From Cupriavidus sp. 2SB (lineage in GTDB: Bacteria > Pseudomonadota > Gammaproteobacteria > Burkholderiales > Burkholderiaceae): DNA of 64,000 nt. Both the position numbers and the translations under genes were made by a program. Numbering within the stretch: the stretch's first letter is position 1; each line of letters begins with the position of its first letter. Shown piece by piece: positions 8,886-18,334 of this stretch. The stretch is from contig NZ_SCMX01000003.1 in the NCBI RefSeq assembly GCF_005503625.1, positions 113,057 to 177,056 of the forward strand. Direction: 5' to 3'. Under the pieces are notes generated by a model that saw nothing but the letters and a program-made list of their open reading frames with translations, had not been told where the DNA came from and searched no databases.

Positions 8886-9014
8886 TTACGCAGTTTACCC
8901 TAGTGCTTACACGGGCGGTTCGCGGGGAATCCGGACGATGGATCGCCGCCACATTACCCGCGAAAGCCCGCTGCGCCCCGCACACAAGCCGAACCTCCTC
9001 CCCCCTTTCCTGCC

Positions 9015-10406
9015 ATGCTGGATAACCTCACTCAACGCCTGGCGCGGGTCGTCAAGACCATGCGCGGCGAGGCCCGACTGACCGAGGCCAATACCGCCGA
9101 GATGCTGCGCGAAGTGCGCCTTGCCATGCTCGAAGCCGACGTGGCGCTGCCAGTCGTGCGCGACTTCATTGCCCGCGTCAAGGAAAAGGCCCTTGGCGAG
9201 GACGTGGTCACCAGCCTCACCCCGGGCCAGGCGCTCGTGGGCGTGGTGCAGCGCGAACTTACGGCCATCATCGGCGGCGATGAAGCGCTGGCCGATGCCA
9301 AGGCCAACGAGCTGAACCTGAACGTCCAGCCTCCCGCCATCATCCTGATGGCCGGCCTGCAGGGCGCCGGCAAGACCACCACCACCGGCAAGCTGGCCAA
9401 GTGGCTCAAGGAAAACCGCAAGAAGAAGGTGCTGACGGTATCGTGCGACGTGTATCGTCCCGCCGCTATCGCCCAGCTCAAGACCGTATCCGAACAGGTG
9501 GGTGCGGACTTCTTCCCGTCGCAGCCTGACCAGAAGCCTATCGATATCGCTCGCGCCGCGCTCGACTGGGCGCGCAAGCACTACCACGATGTGCTGATCG
9601 TCGACACGGCCGGCCGGCTCGGTATCGACGAGGCGATGATGCAGGAGATCGCCGCGCTCCATACGGAACTGAAGCCCGCCGAGACGCTGTTCGTGGTCGA
9701 TGCCATGCTGGGCCAGGATGCCGTGAACACCGCCAAGGCGTTCAACGACGCCCTGCCGCTGACCGGTGTCGTGCTGACCAAGCTTGATGGCGATGCGCGC
9801 GGCGGTGCGGCGTTGTCCGTGCGTCACATCACGGGCCGCCCGATCAAGTTCGTGGGCGTGGGCGAAAAGCTCGACGGCCTGGAAGCCTTCCACGCCGACC
9901 GCATGGCCCAGCGAATCCTGGGCATGGGCGACATCCTTGCACTGGTCGAGGAAGCCCAGCGCGGCGTGGACATGGAAGCCGCCGAGAAGCTGGCCAAGAA
10001 GATCAAGAAGACGGGCGGCTTCGACCTGGAAGACTTCAAGGCGCAGATCGGCCAGATGAAGAAGATGGGCGGCATTGGCAGCCTGGTGGACAAGCTGCCC
10101 GCGCAGTTCGCACAGCAGGCCCAGGGTGCCAACATGGATCAGGCCGAGAAATCCGTGGGCCGCATGGAAGGCATCATCAACAGCATGACGCCGGCCGAAC
10201 GTGCCAAGCCGGAACTGATCAAGGCCAGCCGCAAGCGCCGTATCGCGGCGGGCGCGGGCGTGCCGGTACAGGAAGTCAATCGCCTCCTGAACCAGTTCGA
10301 CCAGATGCAAGGCATGATGAAGAAGCTCAAGGGCGGCGGCATGATGAAGATGATGCGCCAGATGGGTGGGATGAAGGGCGGCATGAAGGGCCTGTTCAAC
10401 CGCTGA
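9015..10406 (+). CDS. ffh: Signal recognition particle protein Ffh (SRP54)
   Basis: 463 residues, normal for Ffh. It binds 4.5S RNA and signal sequences and, with FtsY, targets nascent membrane proteins to the translocon. An N-terminal helical bundle is followed by the GTPase domain, with G1 GLQGAGKTTTTGKLA at about residues 113-127, DTAGRLG and TKLDGDARGG. The C-terminal M domain is rich in methionine (MMKKLKGGGMMKMMRQMGGM), the signal-peptide groove. The ATG at 9015 fits the family N-terminus MLDNLTQRL. It stands alone with hpt following after 44 bases. Confidence 0.97.
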   Translation: MLDNLTQRLARVVKTMRGEARLTEANTAEMLREVRLAMLEADVALPVVRDFIARVKEKALGEDVVTSLTPGQALVGVVQRELTAIIGGDEALADAKANELNLNVQPPAIILMAGLQGAGKTTTTGKLAKWLKENRKKKVLTVSCDVYRPAAIAQLKTVSEQVGADFFPSQPDQKPIDIARAALDWARKHYHDVLIVDTAGRLGIDEAMMQEIAALHTELKPAETLFVVDAMLGQDAVNTAKAFNDALPLTGVVLTKLDGDARGGAALSVRHITGRPIKFVGVGEKLDGLEAFHADRMAQRILGMGDILALVEEAQRGVDMEAAEKLAKKIKKTGGFDLEDFKAQIGQMKKMGGIGSLVDKLPAQFAQQAQGANMDQAEKSVGRMEGIINSMTPAERAKPELIKASRKRRIAAGAGVPVQEVNRLLNQFDQMQGMMKKLKGGGMMKMMRQMGGMKGGMKGLFNR

Positions 10407-10450
10407 CCGGCGGCTGCATCCGCAAGACACTACGAAACAGGACACACAAT

Positions 10451-10993
10451 ATGATGACCGCTGAACAGGCCCGCGAACTCTGGGCCAGCTCCGAAGAGAT
10501 CGTCAGCGCCGCCGAGGTGCAGGAGTCGCTGGACCGCATGGCCGGCGATATCACGGAGAAGATGGGCGATGCCTTCCCGCTGGTGCTGTCCGTGATGGGC
10601 GGTGCCGTGGTCTTCACCGGCATGCTGCTGCCCAAGCTGCAGTTCCCGCTGGAGTTCGACTACATCCACCTCTCGCGCTACAACAACAAGACCGTGGGCG
10701 GCGAAATGCAGTGGCGCGTGGCACCGCGCGAATCGGTCAAGGACCGTGTGGTGCTGGTGCTCGACGACATCCTGGACGAAGGCGAGACCATGGCCGCCAT
10801 CCGCCAGCGCATCATGGACATGGGCGCCAAGGAATTCCACGCCGCCGTGCTGTGCGAGAAGACGCTCACCAAGCTCAAGCCGATGCATCCGGACTTCTGC
10901 GGCTTCAAGGTGCCGGATCGCTACGTCTTCGGTTGCGGCATGGACGTCAAGGGCTACTGGCGCAACCTCGGCGCCATCCGCGCCCTGGTCTGA
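10451..10993 (+). CDS. hpt: Hypoxanthine-guanine phosphoribosyltransferase
   Basis: 180 residues. A purine salvage enzyme that adds PRPP-derived ribose phosphate to hypoxanthine or guanine. The PRPP-binding motif VVLVLDDILDEGETM (about residues 97-111) is typical, as is the late GMDVKGYWRNL segment. The start could be either of two adjacent ATG codons (10451 or 10454). It sits 44 bases after ffh on the same strand, and no terminator is visible between them, so read-through from ffh is likely. Whether guanine or hypoxanthine is preferred cannot be read from the sequence. Confidence 0.88.
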   Translation: MMTAEQARELWASSEEIVSAAEVQESLDRMAGDITEKMGDAFPLVLSVMGGAVVFTGMLLPKLQFPLEFDYIHLSRYNNKTVGGEMQWRVAPRESVKDRVVLVLDDILDEGETMAAIRQRIMDMGAKEFHAAVLCEKTLTKLKPMHPDFCGFKVPDRYVFGCGMDVKGYWRNLGAIRALV

Positions 10994-11026
10994 ACCTCAG
11001 TCTGTCCACCCCTCCCGGCGCCCCGC

Positions 11027-11659
11027 TCAGTGCGGATGGGCGCCGAGGATGGGATACAGGGAAGCCAGCAGCAACAGCGCCATCGTCACATTGAACACGC
11101 GCAGCACGCGCGGATTCGCCAGCCACTGCCGCAGCGCGGCGCCAAACACTGCCCAAGTCGTGATGCTCGGCAGGTTCACCACGCCGCACAGCGCCGCCAT
11201 CAGCGTGGCATTGACCCACAGATTGGGATGCAGTACATAGGCGCTGCATGCGCCCACCGCCATCACCCACGCCTTCGGATTCACCCACTGGAACGCCGCC
11301 GCGCGCAGAAAGCTCATCGGCCGTGCCACCTCGCGATCCTGCAATCCGCCCGCCGTGGCCAGCTTCCAGGCCAGCCAGACTAAGTACGCTGTGGCCGCCA
11401 CGCGCAGCACGCTCCACGTCCACGGAAACGCCGTGAACACCGATCCCAACCCTAGCCCGACCACGATCATCATGATCACCATGCCGATGCAGATGCCAAA
11501 CAAATGCGGCACCGTCCGGCGCAGGCCAAAGTTCACGCCCGAGGCAAGCAGCATCGTGTTGTTGGGACCGGGGGTGATCGACGAGACGAGCACGAAAGCC
11601 GCATAGGCCATCAGCGCGCCAGTGCTTGCTGCAAGTTCGGGAGGAAGGGTCAGAGCCAT
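11027..11659 (-). CDS. LysE/RhtB-family amino-acid exporter
   Basis: 210 residues with about six membrane segments and the family signature near the N-terminus (SSITPGPNNTMLLASG). The NPKAWVMAVGA segment in the middle is also typical. The family exports amino acids or their analogues; the substrate here is unknown. It converges on hpt with a 33-bp gap that shows no strong terminator. A second LysE-type gene lies 112 bases upstream on the same strand, but the two are diverged rather than a recent duplication. Confidence 0.88.
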   Translation of the reverse strand: MALTLPPELAASTGALMAYAAFVLVSSITPGPNNTMLLASGVNFGLRRTVPHLFGICIGMVIMMIVVGLGLGSVFTAFPWTWSVLRVAATAYLVWLAWKLATAGGLQDREVARPMSFLRAAAFQWVNPKAWVMAVGACSAYVLHPNLWVNATLMAALCGVVNLPSITTWAVFGAALRQWLANPRVLRVFNVTMALLLLASLYPILGAHPH

Positions 11660-11771
11660 GACGGCGCTCCAGGAAAATCAGGACAGGCGCTCAGTCTATG
11701 GACGGCAAACGGTACAGTACCGATACAGTTAGATCAAAAAGTGCCGGTACGGGGCTGGGTGCTCTGGAAGG

Positions 11772-12416
11772 CTAGTGCCGCGCAGCATTGACGGCCACGG
11801 CGATCGCCATTCCCAACAGCACTGCCCCGGTCATCCGTTCCAAGGTTCGCACCGAGCGGACAAACCGCCGCATCACCGCCGGATGACGGACAGCTGCGGC
11901 CACCGCCACATCCCACAGCAACACCACGCCAAACATCCAGACGCCATAGGCCGCCTGCGCGGCGAGCGGTGTGCGCTGCCCGGCGAGGACGGCGAACAGG
12001 CTCGCGTAGAACAACCCGTTCTTGGGATTCAGCACAGCCGAGAGAAAGCCCGTGCCCACGTGCATGAGCCAAGCGCCGCGCGGCGCGGTATCGGTCTGGT
12101 CGGAGAGTATCTCTACACTCCCGTGCGCGCGCAGGAATCGCCAGCCCATCCACGCCAGATAGCCGCAGCCCGACCATTGCAAGGTGATGAAGACGCCGTT
12201 GACACCTGCCGATGCCGCGAGTCCCGCCATCGCCAGCGCGATATAGACACCGTTGCCCAGCGCGATGCCCAGGCACACGCCCGAGGCGCGCCGCACGCCC
12301 TCGACCATCGCCGCGCACACAACCAGGAAGAAGTCCGGCCCGGGACTCAACAATGCCAGCGCGTGCGCGCCCGCGACCATCGCAAACTGCTGCCAGGGAA
12401 AATGTTCCATCGCCAT
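11772..12416 (-). CDS. LysE/RhtB-family exporter, second copy
   Basis: 214 residues, about six membrane segments, with the signature LALLSPGPDFFLVV and a central LNPKNGLFYASLF segment. It differs clearly from the neighbouring LysE-type protein. It lies 102 bases downstream of an AraC-type regulator gene on the same strand; LysE genes are often controlled by a linked regulator, so control by it is plausible but not shown. The start MAMEHFPW at 12416 was preferred over one 7 bases upstream in another frame because that frame has no family resemblance. Confidence 0.87.
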   Translation of the reverse strand: MAMEHFPWQQFAMVAGAHALALLSPGPDFFLVVCAAMVEGVRRASGVCLGIALGNGVYIALAMAGLAASAGVNGVFITLQWSGCGYLAWMGWRFLRAHGSVEILSDQTDTAPRGAWLMHVGTGFLSAVLNPKNGLFYASLFAVLAGQRTPLAAQAAYGVWMFGVVLLWDVAVAAAVRHPAVMRRFVRSVRTLERMTGAVLLGMAIAVAVNAARH

Positions 12417-12496
12417 ACTCCATGCCGCAAAGGGACGGAGTCTGGAGAGATCGGCGCGGCGAGGATTGTAGAAAATTGCGCCCGGCCCGATTCGGT

Positions 12497-12523
12497 GGAT
12501 TCAGCGGATTCAGCGGATTCAGC
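12497..12523. repeat. Three tandem copies of a 9-bp unit at the 3' end of the AraC gene
   Basis: GGATTCAGC is repeated three times without change. On the minus strand each unit contains TGA in the same frame, so the AraC reading frame ends in the first unit and has two more in-frame stops behind it. Probably a slipped-strand microsatellite. Confidence 0.9.
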
Positions 12524-13316
12524 CAACGCGCTGATACGCGCCCGGCGTCATCGCTACCCGCTGCCGGAAGGCCCGGTGAAAATGGCTCTGATCGGCAAAC
12601 CCGAGCTGCTGCGCCACGTCCGCTGGTGCGTCGCCCTGGCGCAGCAGGTGTCGCGCGCGGTTGATGCGAATGTCGAGCTGATAGGCATGGGGCGTCATGC
12701 CGAACTGCGCGCGGAACTGCCGGATCAACTGATAACGGCTCAGGCCCGCCACAGCAGCCAGTTCGGCCAGCGGCAGGCGATCGTCATGACGCGACTGCAG
12801 CATTGCGGTGACATCGTGCAGGTCCTGGGCATCGCTGCGTTGGGCATCCATGCCATCGCCGAGCATCTCCTGCAGGTCGCCGATACATGCCACCAGCGCC
12901 GATTCCTTTTCCACAGGATCGCTATCGGAAAACAGCACGGCATTCAGCGCGCAGACTGCCGCGTAAGCCTCCTCATCATGCGTGACGTGGATGCGCCGCA
13001 GCCCGGCCCGACCGGCCTCGTCGAGCACCGCATCGGCCCAGGCCGCTTCGATATGGATCATCTGGTAGCTCCACGCTGCATCGGGCTCGGGATTACACGC
13101 GTGGACGCAACCAGCCGGCACCCAGACCACTGCGCCCGGCGCGAGTCGCGTGACGTACGGGTCGTGGGTAAAGACGCTCCGGCCAGCGTCGACGGCGCCA
13201 ACCGAGACCGTGGGATGGGTATGCGGAAGATAGGCGGCCCGACTGTCGCAGGCACTGCGACTCTCGACCATCGGCAAGGCAGGATCGAACCAGTATCGGG
13301 TGGCCTTGGCCGTCAT
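12519..13316 (-). CDS. AraC-family transcriptional regulator
   Basis: 265 residues. An N-terminal cupin-like sensing domain (roughly residues 15-100; HTHPTVSVG, PGAVVWVPAGCVHACNP) is followed by a C-terminal pair of helix-turn-helix motifs (LAAVAGLSRYQLIRQFRAQF; DVAQQLGFADQSHFHRAFRQ). I chose the ATG at 13316 (MTAKATRYWFDP); the longer open frame to 13514 overlaps the oxygenase gene out of frame. This layout is typical of AraC regulators next to LysE exporters, so the exporter downstream may be its target. The inducer is unknown. Confidence 0.9.
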   Translation of the reverse strand: MTAKATRYWFDPALPMVESRSACDSRAAYLPHTHPTVSVGAVDAGRSVFTHDPYVTRLAPGAVVWVPAGCVHACNPEPDAAWSYQMIHIEAAWADAVLDEAGRAGLRRIHVTHDEEAYAAVCALNAVLFSDSDPVEKESALVACIGDLQEMLGDGMDAQRSDAQDLHDVTAMLQSRHDDRLPLAELAAVAGLSRYQLIRQFRAQFGMTPHAYQLDIRINRARHLLRQGDAPADVAQQLGFADQSHFHRAFRQRVAMTPGAYQRVG

Positions 13317-13323
13317 GACGGGC

Positions 13324-14250
13324 TCAAGGCTTGCTGCGATACGGCAGTTCGCGCAGCCACTTGGTGGCGATCCACTTCTCGCCCGACTCCACCGGCAACC
13401 CCGCGTGCAGCGTGCGCTCGTCGAGTCCACCGTCGGGGAGCTTGTAGCTGAAGAACACCGCATTGCCCTTGACCGGTGCGACTTCGAGTCCAAGTCGTGG
13501 AAACGCCGTGGCACCGCCTGCTGGCGGGCTGTTCAGGTAGATCACCAGCGTGGCAACGCGCTGACCACCGACGCGCAGTTGGCGCGCTTCGCCAGGGCGT
13601 TGCGGATTGAAGAAATCGAAGTGCGGCTGATACTCGCCGCCGGGCTTGTAGTTCAGGATCTGCAGGCCCTCGCCATGGTCGGCGGGCAGGCCCGTTACTG
13701 CGGCGATGCGCGCCTCGATCCGCTCGATCAGCGCGTGCTCGCCCACCTGGAACATCGCGCCCATGCTGGTGCGGGCGTCGATCAGGTTCTCGGCACCGGT
13801 ATCGGGATTGACCACCGGCGAGCGATGCAGCCGGTCTCTTGCGAGCGATATCAGCGCGTCGCACTCGGTGCCGTCGAGCAGGTTCTGCAGAAGCAGGATG
13901 CGCGGTGCTTCGAATGCGAAGAGAATCGGGATCTCGCGTCCTTCGTGGCGGAAGACGTTGCTGCCGGCACCGGCCTCAGGCATCGCCTGCGCAGTTGCCC
14001 CGGCGGTAGGCTGAAGCATCGGCTGCCGAGCCTGCATCGGCACGGGCGCCTGCGCCGGCGTTGGCCGGATCGGCGCACGATGGCCCAGCGCAGCATTCAC
14101 CGTATCGCGTGCAAACGCGGCGTCGTACCCCGAGCGCAGCATCGACAGCACCAGCGATTCGGCGTCGAAGCCCTGCTCGATATGGCGACGCAACCACTGT
14201 TCAAGCTCGGGCGACGAAGCGCTGTAGCCCGTGCGGTGTTCGCGCGTCAT
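13324..14250 (-). CDS. Prolyl 4-hydroxylase-like 2-oxoglutarate/Fe(II) oxygenase
   Basis: 308 residues. The C-terminal two thirds form the P4H catalytic domain, with the iron ligands His and Asp in YQPHFDFF (about residues 210-213), a distal His in TLHAGLP (about 279) and a basic residue for 2-oxoglutarate in GEKWIATKWLRE. The N-terminus (SPELEQWLRRHIEQGF, then a Pro/Gln-rich linker) looks like a short helical region. The substrate is unknown; bacterial members are candidates for hydroxylating proline in proteins. The ATG at 14250 overlaps the upstream transglycosylase stop by 4 bases, and the stop lies 7 bases before the AraC start, so the three genes may form one unit. Confidence 0.87.
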   Translation of the reverse strand: MTREHRTGYSASSPELEQWLRRHIEQGFDAESLVLSMLRSGYDAAFARDTVNAALGHRAPIRPTPAQAPVPMQARQPMLQPTAGATAQAMPEAGAGSNVFRHEGREIPILFAFEAPRILLLQNLLDGTECDALISLARDRLHRSPVVNPDTGAENLIDARTSMGAMFQVGEHALIERIEARIAAVTGLPADHGEGLQILNYKPGGEYQPHFDFFNPQRPGEARQLRVGGQRVATLVIYLNSPPAGGATAFPRLGLEVAPVKGNAVFFSYKLPDGGLDERTLHAGLPVESGEKWIATKWLRELPYRSKP

Positions 14251-15020
14251 GACGGATTGGCCAGCCGCTGCGGCGAGAAAGGATTGCGCGCGGGCAGTTC
14301 CGGCGGCAGCGTTCGGCGCGACGGCGTATTGACAACCGGCGCCGCGCCATCGGGATCGCCAGCAATCGTCACGGTGGCTTCCGAGTACTGCCAGCGCTTC
14401 CATGCGGCAAGCACCGCGTTCGGATACTCGGGACGTCCCCGGCTGCCGTTGTAGCGGCCCAGCGCCAGGAACAGGTCGCCATTCTCGCGATCGAGGTAGT
14501 GGCGCAGGATCGTGCAACCGTAGCGCAGGTTGCTTTGCAGATGGAACAGCTTGCGCGTGTCACCGTCGCCGATGGTGCGCACCCAGAACGGCATCACCTG
14601 CATCAACCCGCGCGCATCCGCCGAGCTGATCGCATACTTCCGAAAACCGCTCTCGACCTGCACCAGGCCCAGCACCAGCGATGGCTCCAGTCCCGCGCGC
14701 TTGGCTTCGTAATAGACGGATTCGATCAGCTCGACGCGCGCCTGCGGGTTCGGCATCCGCGACTCCAGCCGCACCGACATCTCCCCGAGCCACTTCAGGT
14801 AGCCCATCTTCTCGCCGCCTGACGCAAACGTCGGGCGCACGGGACGGTTGTCGGCGATGGCTGCGGCCAGCGCGCCACGGACGGAATCGGCGAGTGCCTC
14901 CTCCTTCTGCGCGCCGGCATGGGCGGGCATCGCCACGGCACAGAGTAGCAAGGCCGCGGCGAGCGCCGCAGACCAGCGGCGCGGCATCGTGAGAGCAGAT
15001 TGACGAAACACCAGGCGCAT
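14247..15020 (-). CDS. Lytic murein transglycosylase, SLT family
   Basis: 257 residues from the ATG at 15020. An alternative ATG at 14987 (MPRRWSAALAAALLLC) begins right at the signal peptide and is equally possible. The signal sequence ends near AMPAHAG, so the enzyme acts in the periplasm. The catalytic Glu is in LVQVESGFRKYA, and the GLMQVMPFW and RYGCTILRHYL segments are SLT hallmarks. Such enzymes cut glycan strands to anhydro-muropeptides, the substrate class that AmpD (same window) recycles after uptake. The C-terminus is a Pro-rich tail. It is preceded by proS with a 16-base gap. Confidence 0.9.
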   Translation of the reverse strand: MRLVFRQSALTMPRRWSAALAAALLLCAVAMPAHAGAQKEEALADSVRGALAAAIADNRPVRPTFASGGEKMGYLKWLGEMSVRLESRMPNPQARVELIESVYYEAKRAGLEPSLVLGLVQVESGFRKYAISSADARGLMQVMPFWVRTIGDGDTRKLFHLQSNLRYGCTILRHYLDRENGDLFLALGRYNGSRGRPEYPNAVLAAWKRWQYSEATVTIAGDPDGAAPVVNTPSRRTLPPELPARNPFSPQRLANPS

Positions 15021-15036
15021 GACGATAGGCGACCGA

Positions 15037-16758
15037 TCAGCCGGCCAGCAGGCCACGCACATGCGCAACCACGTTGGCCACGGCGACCGGCGTCGCCTGC
15101 GCGTCGCGTCGGCCCTGGTACTCGACGTTGCCTTCCTTCAGGCCACGGTCGCCCACGACCACGCGGTGCGGCACGCCAATCAGCTCCCAGTCGGCAAACA
15201 TCACGCCCGGGCGCTCGCCACGGTCGTCCAGGATCACGTCGATGCCCGCAGCCAGCAGTTCAGCGTGGATGCGATCGGCCTCGGCCTTCACGGCTTCGTT
15301 GCGGTCATAGCCTACCGGGCACACCACCACCGCGAACGGGGCGATGGCGGCCGGCCAGATGATGCCGCGCTCGTCGTAGTTCTGCTCGATTGCCGCGCCC
15401 AGAATACGGGTCACGCCAATGCCGTAGCAGCCCATCTGCATCGGCTGGGTCTGGCCGTTCTCGTCGAGATACGTGGCGCGCATCGATTCCGAGTAGCGCG
15501 TGCCGAGCATGAACACGTGGCCCACCTCGATCCCGCGGCAGATTTCCAGCGTGCCCTTGCCGTCCGGCGAAGCATCGCCAGCCACCACGTTGCGCAGATC
15601 CGCCACCACGGGCTCGGGCAGGTCGCGGCCCCAGTTCACACCCGTGTAGTGATAATCGCGCTCGTTGGCGCCGCAGCAGAAATCGGCCATGTTGGCCACC
15701 GTGCGGTCCGCCACCAGCTTGACTGGCTTTTTCGTGCCGATCGGGCCGAGGTAGCCCGGGGGCGAGCCGAACGTGTCGACGATCTCGCTTTCGGTGGCGA
15801 ATCGGAACTCAGTCAGGCCCGCCACCTTCGATGCCTTCACTTCGTTCAGTTCGTGGTCGCCACGGATCAGCAATAGCCAGATCTGCACGCCCGCATCGCC
15901 CTCGGTGGCCAGCACAATCGACTTGACCGTGCGTGCCAGCGGGATGCCCAGGAACTCGGCCACGTGCTCGCACTTGGCCTTCTCGGGCGTCGAGGTCTTC
16001 TTCAGTTCCTCGGCCGGTGCAGCGCGCTCGGCCTGCAGCGGCAGGGCCTCGGCAGCTTCCATATTGGCCGCGTACTCCGACGTGGGGCAATAGACGATGG
16101 CGTCTTCGCCAGTCTCTGCAATCACGTGGAACTCGTGCGAACCGGAGCCGCCAATGGCGCCGTTGTCGGCCGCCACGGCGCGGAACTCCAGGCCGAAACG
16201 CTGGAAGATGCGCGTATAAGCGTCGTACATGTTCCGGTACGAGACCTTCAGGCCCTCCACGTCACGGTCGAACGAGTACGCGTCCTTCATCGTGAATTCG
16301 CGGCCGCGCATGATCCCGAAGCGGGGACGGCGCTCGTCGCGGAACTTGGTCTGAATCTGATAGAAATTGACCGGCAGTTGCTTGTAGCTGCGGATATCGC
16401 TGCGGGCGATATCGGTCACGACTTCCTCGGACGTGGGCTGGACGGCGAAATCGCGCTCGTGGCGATCCTTCAGGCGCAGCAGTTCCGGGCCCATCTTGTC
16501 CCAGCGACCCGTTTCCTGCCAGAGCTCGGCCGGCTGGATGACCGGCATCGACAGTTCCACCGCACCAGCGCGGTTCATTTCCTCGCGCACGATGTTCTCC
16601 ACCTTGCGGATCACGCGCAGCCCCACCGGCATGTAGCTGTAGATACCGGCGCCAAGCTTCTTGATCATGCCGGCGCGCATCATCAGCTTGTGGGACACGA
16701 TTTCCGCGTCCGCGGGTGCTTCCTTGAGGGTGGAAATGAAGAATTGCGAGGCTTTCAT
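15037..16758 (-). CDS. proS: Prolyl-tRNA synthetase
   Basis: 573 residues, the bacterial type with an editing (INS) domain between class II motifs 2 and 3 (about residues 230-390). It charges tRNA-Pro. Visible class II parts are [20 protein letters not shown] with [16 protein letters not shown] (motif 2 region) and [14 protein letters not shown] (motif 3). The ATG at 16758 gives the usual N-terminus [15 protein letters not shown]. The gene is divergent from rppH. A proline tRNA gene lies about 6 kb away. Confidence 0.97.
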   Translation of the reverse strand: MKASQFFISTLKEAPADAEIVSHKLMMRAGMIKKLGAGIYSYMPVGLRVIRKVENIVREEMNRAGAVELSMPVIQPAELWQETGRWDKMGPELLRLKDRHERDFAVQPTSEEVVTDIARSDIRSYKQLPVNFYQIQTKFRDERRPRFGIMRGREFTMKDAYSFDRDVEGLKVSYRNMYDAYTRIFQRFGLEFRAVAADNGAIGGSGSHEFHVIAETGEDAIVYCPTSEYAANMEAAEALPLQAERAAPAEELKKTSTPEKAKCEHVAEFLGIPLARTVKSIVLATEGDAGVQIWLLLIRGDHELNEVKASKVAGLTEFRFATESEIVDTFGSPPGYLGPIGTKKPVKLVADRTVANMADFCCGANERDYHYTGVNWGRDLPEPVVADLRNVVAGDASPDGKGTLEICRGIEVGHVFMLGTRYSESMRATYLDENGQTQPMQMGCYGIGVTRILGAAIEQNYDERGIIWPAAIAPFAVVVCPVGYDRNEAVKAEADRIHAELLAAGIDVILDDRGERPGVMFADWELIGVPHRVVVGDRGLKEGNVEYQGRRDAQATPVAVANVVAHVRGLLAG

Positions 16759-16914
16759 GCGTTGCTTTCTCGTAAGACCGGGCACGGCGGGTCGTTCCGA
16801 CCGCGCCGCCCGCCCGGCTGCCATGGGCTGCCATTGGAGAGGACGCGCCTGAAACTGCCCATTTGCTCGGGAAAACCAGCATTCCCCGCGGCGGGCCTAG
16901 TTGCGCGCATCCTT

Positions 16915-16920
16915 TATAAT
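16915..16920 (+). promoter_or_regulatory. Likely -10 element of the rppH promoter
   Basis: TATAAT lies 32 bases before the rppH start. No good -35 hexamer is seen at 16-18 bp, so only the -10 is called. An A/G-rich ribosome site (TAAAGGATTCGAGG) follows. Confidence 0.45.
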
Positions 16921-16952
16921 CGTCGTAATTCTAAAGGATTCGAGGTGCAGTC

Positions 16953-17648
16953 ATGCTCGATCGTGAAGGCTTTCGCCCGAACGTCGGCATCATCCTCATC
17001 AACGCACGTAACGAGGTCTTCTGGGGCAAGCGAATCGGCGAACACTCCTGGCAGTTTCCGCAAGGTGGCATCAAGTACGGCGAAACGCCTGAACAGGCCA
17101 TGTACCGCGAGCTACAGGAAGAAGTCGGCCTGCTACCGGAGCACGTCAGGATCGTCGGTCGCACGCGCGACTGGCTGCGTTATGAGGTGCCGGACAAGTT
17201 CATCCGCCGCGAGATCCGCGGCCATTACAGGGGCCAGAAACAAATCTGGTTTTTGCTGCGCATGGTGTGTCGCGATTGCGACATCCACCTGCGTGCCTCA
17301 GACCATCCCGAATTCGACGCCTGGCGCTGGAGCCAGTACTGGGTACCGCTGGACGCAGTCATCGAATTCAAGCGCGACGTGTACCAGCTGGCGCTGACCG
17401 AGTTGTCACGCTTCCTGCATCGCGCCCGCGTGCCGTTGAGCCCGTACGGGCACCACCATGGTCACCAAGGTCGTCATGGCGATGACGCGCGTCCGGTGCA
17501 TCAGGTGGCGGACGAATCCAATGTCGAACCGGCAGCGGACACCCCATCGGTTACCATCCACGCGACAGCGCAAGCTGCTGAAGTGCCGGCGACCGCATCT
17601 GTTGCGCCGGCCAGTCCGGCAACCACCTCACGGAGTTCAGATGAATAG
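16953..17648 (+). CDS. rppH: RNA pyrophosphohydrolase RppH with a His-rich tail
   Basis: 231 residues. A Nudix hydrolase that removes pyrophosphate from 5' ends of mRNA and so starts decay. The Nudix box runs from residue 38 to 60 (GGIKYGETP...REL.EEVGL). The catalytic domain ends near residue 160, as in E. coli RppH (176 residues). The remaining 70 residues are a low-complexity tail: a His-rich piece ([12 protein letters not shown]) and then Ala/Thr/Ser/Pro. The stop overlaps the start of the following lipoprotein gene by 8 bases. Confidence 0.93.
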   Translation: MLDREGFRPNVGIILINARNEVFWGKRIGEHSWQFPQGGIKYGETPEQAMYRELQEEVGLLPEHVRIVGRTRDWLRYEVPDKFIRREIRGHYRGQKQIWFLLRMVCRDCDIHLRASDHPEFDAWRWSQYWVPLDAVIEFKRDVYQLALTELSRFLHRARVPLSPYGHHHGHQGRHGDDARPVHQVADESNVEPAADTPSVTIHATAQAAEVPATASVAPASPATTSRSSDE

Positions 17649-18231
17649 TTTCAGCGGCCGGGGCCTTCGTGCCGGCCTGTTGTGCATGACCGCCTGCCTG
17701 GTGCTGGCGGGTTGCAAGACCACCGGCAAGGGCATGCCCGAGGAAGAGGAAAAGGCCAGCAGCAGCGGCTTCGTCAATCCGTTCGAGGACAAGCCGTTCA
17801 AGGAACAGCAGACCACGCTGCCCGCGTTGCCCCAGGATGCCGACCTGATTCCCTTCTCGGTCAACGACTCGTCGGACAATTTCCGATTCGCCGTGGATCA
17901 GAAGTCCATCTCCGTGGGCGATGACAACGTGGTGCGCTACACCGTGGTCATCACCAGCACGGGCGGCGGCCGCAACGTCAGCTACGAAGGCTTGCGTTGC
18001 GATGCCTTCGAGCGTCGCATCTACGCCACGCTGCCCAAGGACGCCCCCGCCTGGGTGCCGAACATGGGCGAGGAACGCGACTTGTGGATTCGCATGCAGA
18101 CCCGTGCACGCAACGCCTATGCGGCAACGCTGGCGCGGGACTACTTCTGCGATGGGCGCACCGTGGCAGGCAAGCCAGATCGCTTGATCCGCGACCTGAA
18201 GGCATATGCACCGCGCCGGACCGGACCGTGA
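17641..18231 (+). CDS. CNP1-like family lipoprotein
   Basis: 196 residues. The signal sequence ends in a lipobox (LVLAGC, Cys near residue 25), so the mature protein should be lipid-anchored. The rest matches the CNP1-like family of beta- and gammaproteobacteria, with the segments [32 protein letters not shown] and [13 protein letters not shown]. Function unknown. It begins inside the last codons of rppH, and a strong terminator follows 20 bases after its stop. Confidence 0.83.
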   Translation: MNSFSGRGLRAGLLCMTACLVLAGCKTTGKGMPEEEEKASSSGFVNPFEDKPFKEQQTTLPALPQDADLIPFSVNDSSDNFRFAVDQKSISVGDDNVVRYTVVITSTGGGRNVSYEGLRCDAFERRIYATLPKDAPAWVPNMGEERDLWIRMQTRARNAYAATLARDYFCDGRTVAGKPDRLIRDLKAYAPRRTGP

Positions 18232-18250
18232 GCTGACGTCGATTTGCGCC

Positions 18251-18291
18251 AAAACAAAACGGCGAGCCCAGTTGGCTCGCCGTTTTGTTTT
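18251..18291. terminator. Bidirectional intrinsic terminator between the lipoprotein gene and proB
   Basis: A perfect 18-bp inverted repeat (18251-18268 with 18274-18291) with a 5-base loop. The outer part is A-rich on one side and T-rich on the other, so it works for both converging transcripts. The GC core is GGCGAGCC. Confidence 0.93.
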
Positions 18292-18334
18292 GTATCCCTT
18301 GGTTGCGTGCTGCTGATTCGCTACCGGGTCAATC

